64,000 bases of DNA from Candidatus Heimdallarchaeota archaeon (GCA_030668875.1 DAOVER010000016.1:1-64000), one strand, 5' to 3'. Counted from the first letter of the stretch, positions 9,234-17,507 are shown. Translations and numbers: made by a program. The notes: generated from the sequence alone by a model not told the origin.

Positions 9234-10154
9234 CTATTGTATACTGTATGGTGATTCTCTCATGTGTTTCGATAGCTCAACTAACAAAACTATCCTATCA
9301 ACCGCATCCTTTCCATAACGATTATAGAACTCAGATAAATCGTTATTATTTTCAAGGCTGAAAAGTATTTGATCAACAACCGCTGTTTCTCCAACTAATT
9401 CTTCTTTATTTGGTATACCTGGCAAAACATCAGGGTCAGGAGGCTTAATTTGTATAACTTCAGGTATTTCAAGATATTTAGCTATCTCTTCTAACCTACT
9501 TCGATAGATATGGATTAATGGCATAATATCCGCACAATGATCTACACCCCATTTACAAAATGTTCCTGTCATCCATTCTGTTTTATTAGCTGCTCCTACA
9601 ACCATAAGATTATGTTGATCAGCATATTGATAGATTTTAACCATCCTCATTCTATGTTTTGTGACAGCAAATGAATTTCCTTTTGCAATCCAAGAATTGG
9701 CTTTCGGTTTTAATCTAGTTTCTAGAATTTTATCGTTCCCATCCGCAAAAAACTTAGATCTTGCATATTCAAATACTTTAGCACGTAATTTCCTAAAAGG
9801 TATGAAATTGAGGGGAATCAATCTATAAATATTGGATGATCTTAGAATGGGTGTGAGTGATTTAGTTTTCAACTTTACTCCAAGCTTTTTAGCTAATAGC
9901 TTAGCATGATGTTGGTGAATAGGTTTACTATCTCTCTCAGGTAAATTTAGTAGATGAACCTTATCTGCTCCTAAACTTCGAACTGTCAAAGATGCTGTTA
10001 CTGCTGAATCTAAACCACCACTTAACCCAATTACAGCCCCGTCACGCTTCATTTTAAGCATAGAATCCTTTATGAATTTTTCAATATCCTTGCAGGTATT
10101 TGATATGTTGTCCTGATGAAGTTGTAGTGATTTTGCCATTCTATTAACATCCAT
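9234..10154 (-). CDS. nadE: Ammonia-dependent NAD synthetase-like protein
   Basis: The protein has 306 residues. The ATP pyrophosphatase loop is GLSGGLDSAVTASL; a second signature region is VVGAANKTEWMTGTFCKWGVDHCADIMPL, and the C-terminal part has the family's PPDPDVLPGIPNKEELVGE stretch. NadE adenylates deamido-NAD and amidates it to NAD. No glutaminase domain is fused, so free ammonia would be the donor. There is an insertion relative to typical NadE after residue ~110 (FIPFRKLRAK onward), so it is a divergent member. A second Met (MAKSLQ) at residue 6 is an alternative start. Confidence 0.82.
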   Translation of the reverse strand: MDVNRMAKSLQLHQDNISNTCKDIEKFIKDSMLKMKRDGAVIGLSGGLDSAVTASLTVRSLGADKVHLLNLPERDSKPIHQHHAKLLAKKLGVKLKTKSLTPILRSSNIYRLIPLNFIPFRKLRAKVFEYARSKFFADGNDKILETRLKPKANSWIAKGNSFAVTKHRMRMVKIYQYADQHNLMVVGAANKTEWMTGTFCKWGVDHCADIMPLIHIYRSRLEEIAKYLEIPEVIQIKPPDPDVLPGIPNKEELVGETAVVDQILFSLENNNDLSEFYNRYGKDAVDRIVLLVELSKHMRESPYSIQ

Positions 10155-10284
10155 TTTGATTTGAACCTAAGATATCAGTTCAACCAATATATTTCTGTTA
10201 AATTATAAGTTGCTTAAAAATCCTTTAGGTAGTTAGGATAAAAAAGCAATTCTGCAAGTCTATTACTCTTTATTAATTCGAATA

Positions 10285-10293
10285 TTATATATA
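10285..10293 (+). promoter_or_regulatory. TATA-like box for the Gly-rich ferredoxin gene
   Basis: TTATATATA lies about 80 nt before the GTG start at 10369, in a fully AT spacer between divergent genes. TGCGTTAT at 10307-10314 follows it; the same 8-mer sits before the nuoB-like gene. Confidence 0.4.
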
Positions 10294-10368
10294 GAAAAAT
10301 TTATAATGCGTTATTATTCATAACTCTTGTTTCTTCTGTAGAGACGCTTTTAGTTTAATTAAACACAG

Positions 10369-10866
10369 GTGAAAGAAATTAGTTACGGTAATGAAAGAGG
10401 ACAAAGCAGAGGAAGAGGGCAAGGCGGAGGAAGGGGACAAGGTGGACGGGGGCAAGGTGGTGGAGGCGGTCCAGGGGGTGGACGGGGGCAAGGTGGTGGA
10501 ATTGGGATGGGAGCTAGAGGTTGGTGTAGATGTCCTGTTTGTGGGAATAGAGTTGCTCATTTACGTGGAGTTACTTGTTTTCAGATGAAGTGCACTTCCT
10601 GTGGATCTGGTATGATGAGGGAAGTGGGAAACCAAGGTTTTGATCAACAGATCCCACCAATAGATTCATATACTAATCAGCAGAAATTTCCAGAAATCGG
10701 AAAACCAGTTGTTAATGAAGCAAAGTGTATTGGGTGTTCCACTTGCATAACGAGTTGCCCATTTCATGCAATATCTATGGAAAATGGTAAAGCTCATATT
10801 AAAGAAAATATGTGTAGAGGGTGTCGTGAGTGTGTATCAGCTTGTCCTCAAGGAGCGATATTTTAA
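10369..10866 (+). CDS. Gly-rich, zinc-ribbon-like protein with a 2x[4Fe-4S] ferredoxin domain
   Basis: The protein has 165 residues. N-terminal residues ~9-45 are almost only Gly, Arg and Gln (RGQGGGRGQGG repeats). A Cys-rich segment follows (CPVCG ... CFQMKCTSCGSGM, about 50-80), and the C-terminal third holds two [4Fe-4S] motifs, CIGCSTCITSCP and CRGCRECVSACP. It is a probable electron carrier or Fe-S chaperone; proteins with this Gly-rich/CxxC/ferredoxin order occur in anaerobes near Fe-S enzyme genes. The start is GTG 10369 with an overlapping weak ribosome site. The low-complexity tract is encoded by a local GC-rich island with 24-bp direct repeats. Confidence 0.8.
   Translation: MKEISYGNERGQSRGRGQGGGRGQGGRGQGGGGGPGGGRGQGGGIGMGARGWCRCPVCGNRVAHLRGVTCFQMKCTSCGSGMMREVGNQGFDQQIPPIDSYTNQQKFPEIGKPVVNEAKCIGCSTCITSCPFHAISMENGKAHIKENMCRGCRECVSACPQGAIF
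10441..10500 (+). repeat. Pair of 24-bp perfect direct repeats in a G-rich tract
   Basis: Positions 10441-10464 and 10477-10500 are identical (both begin GGTGGACGGGGGCAAGG). They encode the Gly/Gln/Arg stretch of the ferredoxin. The G-runs stand out in an AT-rich window and could fold as a G-quadruplex on the coding strand. Confidence 0.85.
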
Positions 10867-10929
10867 TAAAACATAGATTACAAAAGCAACTTCGAAATTA
10901 TTCAGTAAAACTATTCAGTACTAATAAAA

Positions 10930-11790
10930 TCATATTCCTGATTTTGCTTGTAAAAACAATTCGGAGTTATTCCAATGACTATGATAATTATTGAAGAATT
11001 TTTTCAAAACTTGTTTACCAAACAATTTAACTTGAGATTCATAACATTCCAATGCTTCAATTTTGAGATTTTCATATCCTTTAATAGAGTTAGTCTTTAG
11101 CTCCCAATCAATATCAAGATATTTTGCAGGAAGTAGTTTCTCAATTGTTCCTCCGGAAATCATTGAATTCATAATTGATGTGATTATGAAGAGTTTAAAG
11201 CTAGACCTCTCTGGTTTTTTTGTTCCTATAGTTACTAATCTGTTACCTAAGTAATGTTTTCTTCGAATTTTTGTGCTAATCATTCCATAGAAATCTACAT
11301 AGAAAAGAAATTTATCGAAGATCGCATAATCAATCATGTACTTCAAGGATGCAAGAAACACTTCAACATGGTCATAATGATTGCCTATTGCTAGTGGAGC
11401 GTAAAATTTCACTTTTGGATATTTCTCAATAAGTTTATCTATTTCAGCTTGAATCTTGGTGATGTTCGAGAACTGTTCCAAGCCCTTAGAGAGATTAATC
11501 TTGAAAATGTCGGTAGGTTTCCTAAGTAAAGGATCTCTATAGGCTCTTTCTTCTATATCCAACCATTTGTAATCAACACTTAATCGATTGAGAGCTTTTT
11601 GGTCTTCCTTCTTTCTTTGATCATAAATAGCAAATTTGTGAAGCTTTTTAGGAATCTTCTTGATATCAGGATTTTTTGTGAAGACTGATACAACTAGAAC
11701 ATCTTCTCTCTGATATACGTGTTTAGCAATTGTTCCTCCGCAGCTGACTACAGCATCATCTAAGTGGGGAGAGAGAAAAATGTGTTGCAT
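10930..11790 (-). CDS. PIG-L/LmbE-type deacetylase
   Basis: The protein has 286 residues. The zinc site motif is at the start (PHLDDAVVSCGG, residues 8-19) and the second site is HYDHVEVF in the middle; both match the GlcNAc-PI/LmbE deacetylase family. These metalloenzymes remove acetyl groups from N-acetylglucosamine-type sugars in glycolipids or small thiols. The substrate is not evident, and no glycosyltransferase lies next to it. No signal peptide. Confidence 0.85.
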   Translation of the reverse strand: MQHIFLSPHLDDAVVSCGGTIAKHVYQREDVLVVSVFTKNPDIKKIPKKLHKFAIYDQRKKEDQKALNRLSVDYKWLDIEERAYRDPLLRKPTDIFKINLSKGLEQFSNITKIQAEIDKLIEKYPKVKFYAPLAIGNHYDHVEVFLASLKYMIDYAIFDKFLFYVDFYGMISTKIRRKHYLGNRLVTIGTKKPERSSFKLFIITSIMNSMISGGTIEKLLPAKYLDIDWELKTNSIKGYENLKIEALECYESQVKLFGKQVLKKFFNNYHSHWNNSELFLQAKSGI

Positions 11791-12004
11791 AAAAATAATA
11801 AATCATCAAAATTAATAAAGCTTATTCTCCTTGGTTTTCATTATCCTTGCTTTTGTGTTTTCTATATTAGTTGGTGTTTATGTTTATAACAAACCATCTA
11901 TAACAATTATGTTTTATTTATAAGTATCTGTGAACGTTTTTAATTATAATCTATTCGTTAAACTCACCCCAAACATTATATTAGGGTCACCGAATTTCGA
12001 CTAA

Positions 12005-12012
12005 TTTAAATA
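12005..12012 (+). promoter_or_regulatory. TATA-like box of the nuoBCDI-like operon
   Basis: TTTAAATA lies 52 nt before the ATG at 12064, compatible with an archaeal start site near 12035. TGCGTTAT (12023-12030) lies between box and start. The upstream 190 nt hold no gene. Confidence 0.45.
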
Positions 12013-12063
12013 AAAGCGATATTGCGTTATAATAGTTGACTTACAAATTTTATTGTGATTGCT

Positions 12064-12495
12064 ATGATTACAAAGAAAAAAGTGATGAAAAAATTCGTTA
12101 AAGCTATTTGGGTATTTAATTGGTTCAATTCATGTGGCTTTTCGGAATTGATCCCAGTTGTAGGTTCTAGATGGGATATGGAACGTTTTGGTTTAGTTGC
12201 GGTGAATTCTCCGAGGAAAGCAGATGCTTTGTTTATAGCAGGATATCAAACACCTAAATCAATGAAAAGAGCTCAACAGATATATGAACAAATGCCAAGT
12301 CCGAAATTTGTTTTCGCAATGGGCTCTTGCACTATGACAGGAGGAATGTATTGGGATTCTTATAACACTGTGAAACGAATAGAAGATTATGTTCCCGTTT
12401 TTATGTATATACCAGGTTGTCCCCCAAGACCTGAAGCTATTTTTGATGCAGTACATAAAGTTGTGGTGCATGTTGATGAGTTGCCAGATGAGTGA
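12064..12495 (+). CDS. nuoB: NuoB-like small subunit (complex I / energy-converting hydrogenase-related)
   Basis: The protein has about 143-146 residues. It aligns with the Fe-S cluster N2 subunit: WFNSCGFSELIPV, then FAMGSCTMTGGMYW and YIPGCPPRPEAIFDAV. Three Cys are visible in ligand motifs (27, 92, 122 counted from GTG 12055). The tandem CC of NuoB, or CxxC of group 4 hydrogenases, is reduced to one Cys (S26-C27, or C27-x-x-S30). Start is ATG 12064 or GTG 12055. It is first gene of a four-gene operon with short overlaps and passes electrons to the NuoD-like partner. Confidence 0.85.
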   Translation: MITKKKVMKKFVKAIWVFNWFNSCGFSELIPVVGSRWDMERFGLVAVNSPRKADALFIAGYQTPKSMKRAQQIYEQMPSPKFVFAMGSCTMTGGMYWDSYNTVKRIEDYVPVFMYIPGCPPRPEAIFDAVHKVVVHVDELPDE

Positions 12496-12500
12496 TAAAG

Positions 12501-13040
12501 ATGAGTGAAAAAAGTAAACATGATAAGAATCAAACAATTGAAGAAAAGCTAATCGAAGATTTAAAATCGAAATTAGGCACTACGGTTAATTATCAAAAGG
12601 AGAGAAGGTTATGGATGACAATTGATCCTGATCTAATAGTCGAAACATGTACTAAAGCATATGAATTGGGTTTTGAACATCTTTCAACCATCTCTGTTAC
12701 AGATTGGCTAAAAGAGGGAAAGCATGAGGTGACATATCATCTGTGGTCTTATACTCATAATCATTTACTAACAATAAAAACAAAAATTGACAGAAAAAGC
12801 CCTAAAATTTCCTCAATAAACTCAATTTGGGGTGGTAATGCAGAAACATGCGAACGTGAGTGTCATGAGCTATTTGGAGTAAAATTCGAAGGTAATCCTA
12901 ATTTAACGCCACTATTTCTTGAAGATTGGGATGGTCCTCCACCATTTTTGAAGGATTTCAATTGGCGAGAATTTGTTAAGAAGGAAATGTATGACCAGAA
13001 TAATCCAAGAGAAAAAGTGTACTTTGAGGTGAAAAAATGA
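12501..13040 (+). CDS. nuoC: NuoC-like 30-kDa subunit
   Basis: The protein has about 179 residues. The family signature is clear near the C-terminus: ERECHELFGVKFEGNPNL, followed by LFLEDWDGPPPFLKDF. The first ~25 residues are a charged extension. It forms the peripheral arm scaffold with the NuoD-like protein. Start is ATG 12501 (or GTG 12492 overlapping the nuoB stop). The stop overlaps the nuoD-like ATG in ATGA, indicating translational coupling. Confidence 0.88.
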   Translation: MSEKSKHDKNQTIEEKLIEDLKSKLGTTVNYQKERRLWMTIDPDLIVETCTKAYELGFEHLSTISVTDWLKEGKHEVTYHLWSYTHNHLLTIKTKIDRKSPKISSINSIWGGNAETCERECHELFGVKFEGNPNLTPLFLEDWDGPPPFLKDFNWREFVKKEMYDQNNPREKVYFEVKK

Positions 13041-14155
13041 CTAAGACAAATGAAAATGAAGTTAATAGTGACTTCACTATGAACTTTGGTCCTGCTCATC
13101 CAGGATCAGGAAATTTTGCAATAAAAGTAGAGATGCGTGGAGAACGAGTACTTAAAGCAACTGCAGATCCAGGCTATTTGCACCGCGGGTTTGAAAAATT
13201 GATGGAATACAGGGAACCGATGCAAAACTCTGTTATGTCAGATAGAGTGTGTGTTCTGGAACCTTTGCAATGGAACTTGGTTCATGCTGAAGCAGTTGAT
13301 TATCTTATGGGTTATGAAATACCTGAGAGAGCAAAGTATATCCGAGTGATACTTGCTGAACTTTCTAGAATTCAGTCACATTTCATCTGGTATGCTGTAC
13401 TTTCTTTAGGAACAGGTTTTATGACTGGTTTTAATATCTCTATAGGGTACCGAGATTATATTCTAGATGTTCTAAACCTTATTACTGGTGGAAGAGTATA
13501 TCCGGCAGGTTACATATGTCCTGGAGGGGTTAGAAAAGATTTTCCTGAGAATGCTGAAAATAAGATTCTTGAACTTCTTCCAAAAATTGATTATATGAGA
13601 AAGTTTGCATTAAAAGAGAATCCAGCTTGGCTAGCACGTTTCAAAGATGTTGGAGTATTAACAAAAGAAGAAGCTATTAAGTTTGGAGCAACTGGACCAG
13701 TACTACGTGGAAGTGGTGTTGCTGCAGATGTTAGAAGAGATGATCCATACGAGATTTATGATGAACTAGAATTCAATATTCCAGTTCTGGATAAAGGAGA
13801 TGCTTATTCCCGCTTCAAAGTTGGTATGCTGGAAATAGAAGAGAGTATGAAGATAATCACTCAAGCTATTGATAGATTACCTAAAGGAGAAGTTAGAACA
13901 CCTAACCTCAAACCTATAGTGAAATTTCAAAAAGCTGAAGGAGAGATCTATATCCGTAATGAACTTTCTCGAGGAGAAGGTGCTTTTTACATGGTTGCTA
14001 CTGGTCAGAAAACACCTTATAGAGTGAAAATTCGTGGACCTTCTTTTACCCATATGATTCCGATAGTTGAACATCTATTAACAGATGTAGATTATGCTGA
14101 TGTTCCAGCAATTTATTGGAGCTTGTATCAGTGTCCAGCGGATGTAGACAGGTGA
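13037..14155 (+). CDS. nuoD: NuoD-like 49-kDa / hydrogenase large-subunit homologue
   Basis: The protein has 372 residues with NFGPAHPGSGNF, GYLHRGFEKLMEYR, AELSRIQSHF and GGVRKDFPEN as in the 49-kDa/large subunit family. The two Ni-ligand regions of [NiFe] hydrogenases are half kept: RVCVLE (Cys72, Glu75) in place of CxxC, and a C-terminal QCPADVDR (Cys366, Asp369) in place of CxxC. It therefore cannot bind the Ni-Fe centre in the normal way, yet it is not a standard quinone-type NuoD either. This half-way state resembles energy-converting hydrogenase-related (Ehr) complexes. No proteolytic tail follows the motif. Confidence 0.88.
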   Translation: MTKTNENEVNSDFTMNFGPAHPGSGNFAIKVEMRGERVLKATADPGYLHRGFEKLMEYREPMQNSVMSDRVCVLEPLQWNLVHAEAVDYLMGYEIPERAKYIRVILAELSRIQSHFIWYAVLSLGTGFMTGFNISIGYRDYILDVLNLITGGRVYPAGYICPGGVRKDFPENAENKILELLPKIDYMRKFALKENPAWLARFKDVGVLTKEEAIKFGATGPVLRGSGVAADVRRDDPYEIYDELEFNIPVLDKGDAYSRFKVGMLEIEESMKIITQAIDRLPKGEVRTPNLKPIVKFQKAEGEIYIRNELSRGEGAFYMVATGQKTPYRVKIRGPSFTHMIPIVEHLLTDVDYADVPAIYWSLYQCPADVDR

Positions 14156-14156
14156 G

Positions 14157-14540
14157 ATGATAAAAATGAAGTTAGGTATAATTAAAGAAGTGTTCAAGAA
14201 TGTCTTCACTAAACCAATGACAGTACTTTTTCCTTTTGAAAAAATTGAGATTCCAGAGAGGAATAGAGGAGAACATAGTTTTAACATTGATACATGTATT
14301 TCATGTGGAGCTTGCGCTAGAATCTGCCCGAATCTAGCAATAGAAATGATAGAAGCACCTCAGGAATTAAAGAAGGAGTACCCAAAAACCTATCCACAGA
14401 TAGATCTTGGTAAATGTTGTTTTTGTGCATTATGTGAAGATACATGTCCAAAAGGGTCGATTAAGTTAACAACTAATGTTTTCTTGGCCACCTTTGATAA
14501 AGATGACACAGTGAGAAGTCCTATGTCATGGAATAAGTGA
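14157..14540 (+). CDS. nuoI: NuoI-like 2x[4Fe-4S] subunit
   Basis: The protein has 127 residues. Two cluster motifs, CISCGACARICP and CCFCALCEDTCP, sit in the usual NuoI order with LTTNVFLATFDK after them. It should relay electrons to the NuoB-like subunit. It follows nuoD by one base; the operon then ends in a pyrimidine-rich terminator. No nuoA, H, J, K, L, M or N genes follow in this window, so the membrane arm must be encoded elsewhere, if it exists. Confidence 0.88.
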   Translation: MIKMKLGIIKEVFKNVFTKPMTVLFPFEKIEIPERNRGEHSFNIDTCISCGACARICPNLAIEMIEAPQELKKEYPKTYPQIDLGKCCFCALCEDTCPKGSIKLTTNVFLATFDKDDTVRSPMSWNK

Positions 14541-14548
14541 AGATGTCC

Positions 14549-14574
14549 TCCTTCCTTATTCCTCCTCTTTTTTT
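14549..14574 (+). terminator. Pyrimidine-rich terminator after the nuo-like operon
   Basis: Just after the nuoI-like stop the + strand is a run of C/T blocks ending in T7 (14568-14574), typical of archaeal intrinsic termination. Confidence 0.5.
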
Positions 14575-14653
14575 AATGATAAATTGATTAAGGTGAGTGC
14601 TTGTTCTACTAAGGTGACAAGAAGACAAATGAACATCATAAAGCGTAAAACAT

Positions 14654-15446
14654 CTAAATCTGCTTAAGGACTTTCCATGCTTCAGTTTCTATTTCATATG
14701 CTTCTTTGATTCTGGTTTTAAGTTTTTCAAAGAATGGATCATAATTCTTCACTTCTTTTTTAGCATCTTCAAGAGCTTGTAACATCTCGTTATCAAGCTT
14801 ACTTAGATCTTTTTGGTAGGTTTCTCCAGATTCTTCTTGTATTTTATTGTTCTCTATCATAATTTCACGAAGTTTCTTTAGAGAGGATAATTCATCTGGA
14901 AGAAGAGTTATTGCTACTTCATCCCATTTTTCTTCAGCTTTTGCAAGCTCCAGAGGTCTTTCATAAAGAGCTGTTATGCGATAATTAGAATTTGATTCTC
15001 TTGCAGATTGGAGCATCTTCTTTAGTCTTTCTTTTCTCATTTCTATTGATTCAATATATTTGTCTAAACACTGTATTACATCAGCGAACTCAAGAATATC
15101 TATGTAAGCAATTCCAAGCTCAAAAGGGGATATTGGCTTCGTATTTATTGAAAGAACATCTTTCAACTTCTTGCTTAATTCTGTTCTTCCTGTTGAAGTT
15201 ATTGTGTAGATGCGTCTAGAAGGTTTGCCTGTTGAATGTTTAATAGTGCTTTCTACAAGATTCTTTTGTTCAAGTTTATTCAAAATATAGTAAATTATTC
15301 AAAATATAGTAAATGGAAGAAAAACCCATCTTTGTCCAATATCTCATATTTCGATCTTCTATGATTTTCTCATTTTCATGCACATATAATGAAACTGCTT
15401 TTAGTAATCCAAGTATTGCAACTTCTTTCTCTCCAATCAAAAACAT
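14654..15446 (-). pseudogene. PadR-family regulator broken by a 19-bp tandem duplication
   Basis: Reading down from ATG 15446-15444 gives MFLIGEKEVAILGLLKAV ... GFSSIYYILN, a PadR helix-turn-helix start, which runs into TAA at 15278-15276 after 56 codons. The continuation KLEQKNLVESTIKHSTGKPS is in another frame (14654-15283, 209 aa) and holds the wing (RRIYTITSTGR) plus the long helical C-terminal domain. The two parts fuse perfectly if one copy of a 19-bp tandem repeat (15276-15313) is removed. Intact, the protein would have about 257 residues. A perfect palindrome sits just upstream. The downstream part has its own ATG, but without the HTH it would not bind DNA normally. Confidence 0.85.
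15276..15313. repeat. 19-bp perfect tandem duplication inside the PadR gene
   Basis: TTATTCAAAATATAGTAAA occurs at 15276-15294 and again at 15295-15313 without mismatch. As 19 is not a multiple of 3, it shifts the PadR reading frame. Confidence 0.95.
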
Positions 15447-15460
15447 ATTCTAATCACATA

Positions 15461-15480
15461 ATATTCTAATATTAGAATAT
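15461..15480. promoter_or_regulatory. Perfect 20-bp palindrome before the PadR gene
   Basis: ATATTCTAATATTAGAATAT is fully self-complementary. Its half ATATTCTAAT is repeated at 15445-15454, overlapping the PadR start codon. A symmetric site at this position is a strong candidate for the regulator's own operator. Confidence 0.7.
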
Positions 15481-15587
15481 ATACGCATTTTCGTTTGATT
15501 GTCATTAACAAATTCTTCAATTAAACACGATAAATAAAAATCGCAAGTTGCGAATAATTTTTTGAAATCACTAACTCTATGCAGTTT

Positions 15588-16898
15588 CTAAATATCATTA
15601 AAATATTCAAGAGTCTTATCTCTAGACTTTGCTATTATTTCTTCTGGAAAGTGTTCAAAGGTGAAATCAAATATCTTCAAATCCCCTGAATCCAAAGTTA
15701 TTGTTTGATCTCTTTCACTGGGAAATCTTAACTGTAATATTGTTGCATTTTTAAGCAAAGTATAAAGCGTACTTTCAGTAAAATCAACAAAGGAAAGAAT
15801 CTCATTAGGTTTAGTCTTACTAGCAGGAACAAGCGTAAAACCTAGTACGTACCTATTCAATTCATCCAAATTAAGTTGATCAAATGCATGAATTGGGAAG
15901 TTATCCACAACACCACCATCTACCATAAAACTAGCTGATTGAAGATTACCTGTAAATGATTTTATTTTTTTATCTGTTTCTTCAAATAGAACAGGTTTGA
16001 ATACGTAAGGTACGCTAATTGACATTCTAACAGCATCAGCAACGCAAAGATCTTGCCATTTTCCTCTATTTCTGAAATAATAAGCTTCTTTTGTATTTAG
16101 ACAAACAGCAGTAATGACTAAATCAATGTTAAATTCCTTAGCAAACTGCTTAAATGTGCAATTTCTTATTCCCGACTTGTTTTCTATAAGATCATCAAAG
16201 ATTTGTCTTGCCTTTGCACCTAGATAGAAACCATATTGATACTTTAAACTATTTAGGGAATGTAGAGGGTCTTTTAATATTGTCGAAGCAGCTGTTGATG
16301 GTGTTTCTGATTTAAGAATTCCTTGAATTGGAAGCAAATCACCCTCATTTAGATGAGGTTTTGAATTATACTTTTTGACTTCAAAATTCAAATAACCCTT
16401 TAAAAGCAAAGCAAAAAACTGATAACTGATGTTTTTCAACGATTTACGAGGAATGTCCAAGAAACCTTTTAAAGATTTTTCATCTGATTGTAAATAATCT
16501 ATCCAAGAATTTCTCATGTAGCTTTCTATATCATCAAATCTGGGATCTTTTGCAATACAAGTAGGATTCTTTTTTGTATAGATTGTTGGAAAATAACCAA
16601 ATTCTACTGTATCAAGAATATTCTTTCCAAAGTTAGAAATAATAATTTTCTGAATTTCAGTGGAAGTATATCCACAAGCAACAAGCAAAGCTGAAAGTGA
16701 ACCAACAGATGTCCCAGCTATACCTTTAATTTTGTTTGAATCCAATCGTATGGAGGTTTGGTCACCTTTTTTTTCAGTTATATGAGTAATTATATCTAAC
16801 TCTTCCAAAGCTTGAAGTGCCCCAAGATAGGTCACTCCTTTACCACCACCACCCTCAAACGCTAAATATTGAACTTCTTCTTTTGATACCTTTGTCAT
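15588..16898 (-). CDS. Patatin-like phospholipase/acyl hydrolase (paralogue)
   Basis: The protein has 436 residues. GGGGKG (16-21), GTSVG with Ser64 (62-66) and a later VDGGVVDNFPIHAF with the dyad Asp are all present. It is clearly related to the protein at 322-1617 along its whole length (for example LAFEGGGGKG, CTFKQFAKEFNIDLVITA, SERDQTI). It lies 33 nt downstream of a TetR gene and is probably under its control. No signal peptide. The substrate is unknown; lipid turnover is the family role. Confidence 0.9.
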   Translation of the reverse strand: MTKVSKEEVQYLAFEGGGGKGVTYLGALQALEELDIITHITEKKGDQTSIRLDSNKIKGIAGTSVGSLSALLVACGYTSTEIQKIIISNFGKNILDTVEFGYFPTIYTKKNPTCIAKDPRFDDIESYMRNSWIDYLQSDEKSLKGFLDIPRKSLKNISYQFFALLLKGYLNFEVKKYNSKPHLNEGDLLPIQGILKSETPSTAASTILKDPLHSLNSLKYQYGFYLGAKARQIFDDLIENKSGIRNCTFKQFAKEFNIDLVITAVCLNTKEAYYFRNRGKWQDLCVADAVRMSISVPYVFKPVLFEETDKKIKSFTGNLQSASFMVDGGVVDNFPIHAFDQLNLDELNRYVLGFTLVPASKTKPNEILSFVDFTESTLYTLLKNATILQLRFPSERDQTITLDSGDLKIFDFTFEHFPEEIIAKSRDKTLEYFNDI

Positions 16899-16931
16899 TT
16901 AATCACCATAATTTTTATTATTGTTTGTAAT

Positions 16932-17507
16932 TTAAATTGAATCTATAACTGATTTGATGTATTTACTTCGGCTTTCATGGTCTTGGATAGAGAATCCAAA
17001 CAGTTTTACAAAATCCCTAATGAAAAGCAAAGGATAAAAAAGATCTGCATTTAATTTGACCAATTTAAATTGAATAATTTCTCCTTCATTTATATTTGTG
17101 ATTTCTTTAATAGTTCGAACTAAGTACTTATTGGTTTCATGCAAAGATAATTCGAGATTACTGTCAAAATCTATAGATAAAAATAATTTGTTGCTCATAA
17201 TCGAAATTACTCCAGGATTATTCACCATGTATTCAACTAAAGAATAAGCCCACTTGAGAAGACGTTTTTTTGGGGTAATTTGAGTATCTTTTAGTATATT
17301 TTCAAATTCAGCATACTTTTTACTGAATTTCTTCTCTATTTCTTGAATCAATTTCCTTTTTGTTCCAAAATAGTAGTTAACAGATGCGATATTAACATCC
17401 GCATTTAAAACAATCTCCCTTATTGTGAAATCTAGATTTCCCTTTTCAGCAATAAGTTTAAGTGTTGTATTGATGATTTTATCCTTTTTTGAAATTTTTT
17501 CCTTCAA
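16932..17507 (-). CDS. TetR-family transcriptional regulator
   Basis: The protein has 191 residues. The N-terminal HTH is typical: DKIINTTLKLIAEKGNLDFT, REIVLNADVNIASVNYYFGTKRKLI. The C-terminal ligand domain is not informative. It precedes the patatin gene on the same strand and faces the radical SAM gene across a 265-nt spacer that holds an inverted repeat around a TATA box (17720-17744). It may thus control lipase and radical SAM/PAP2 genes together, a lipid-related regulon by context. Confidence 0.88.
   Translation of the reverse strand: MKEKISKKDKIINTTLKLIAEKGNLDFTIREIVLNADVNIASVNYYFGTKRKLIQEIEKKFSKKYAEFENILKDTQITPKKRLLKWAYSLVEYMVNNPGVISIMSNKLFLSIDFDSNLELSLHETNKYLVRTIKEITNINEGEIIQFKLVKLNADLFYPLLFIRDFVKLFGFSIQDHESRSKYIKSVIDSI

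Noticed and set aside
10369-10560. Antisense Ser/Thr/Pro-rich frame opposite the Gly-rich tract
   Set aside because: It is the reverse reading of a low-complexity repeat; the + strand has the ferredoxin motifs.
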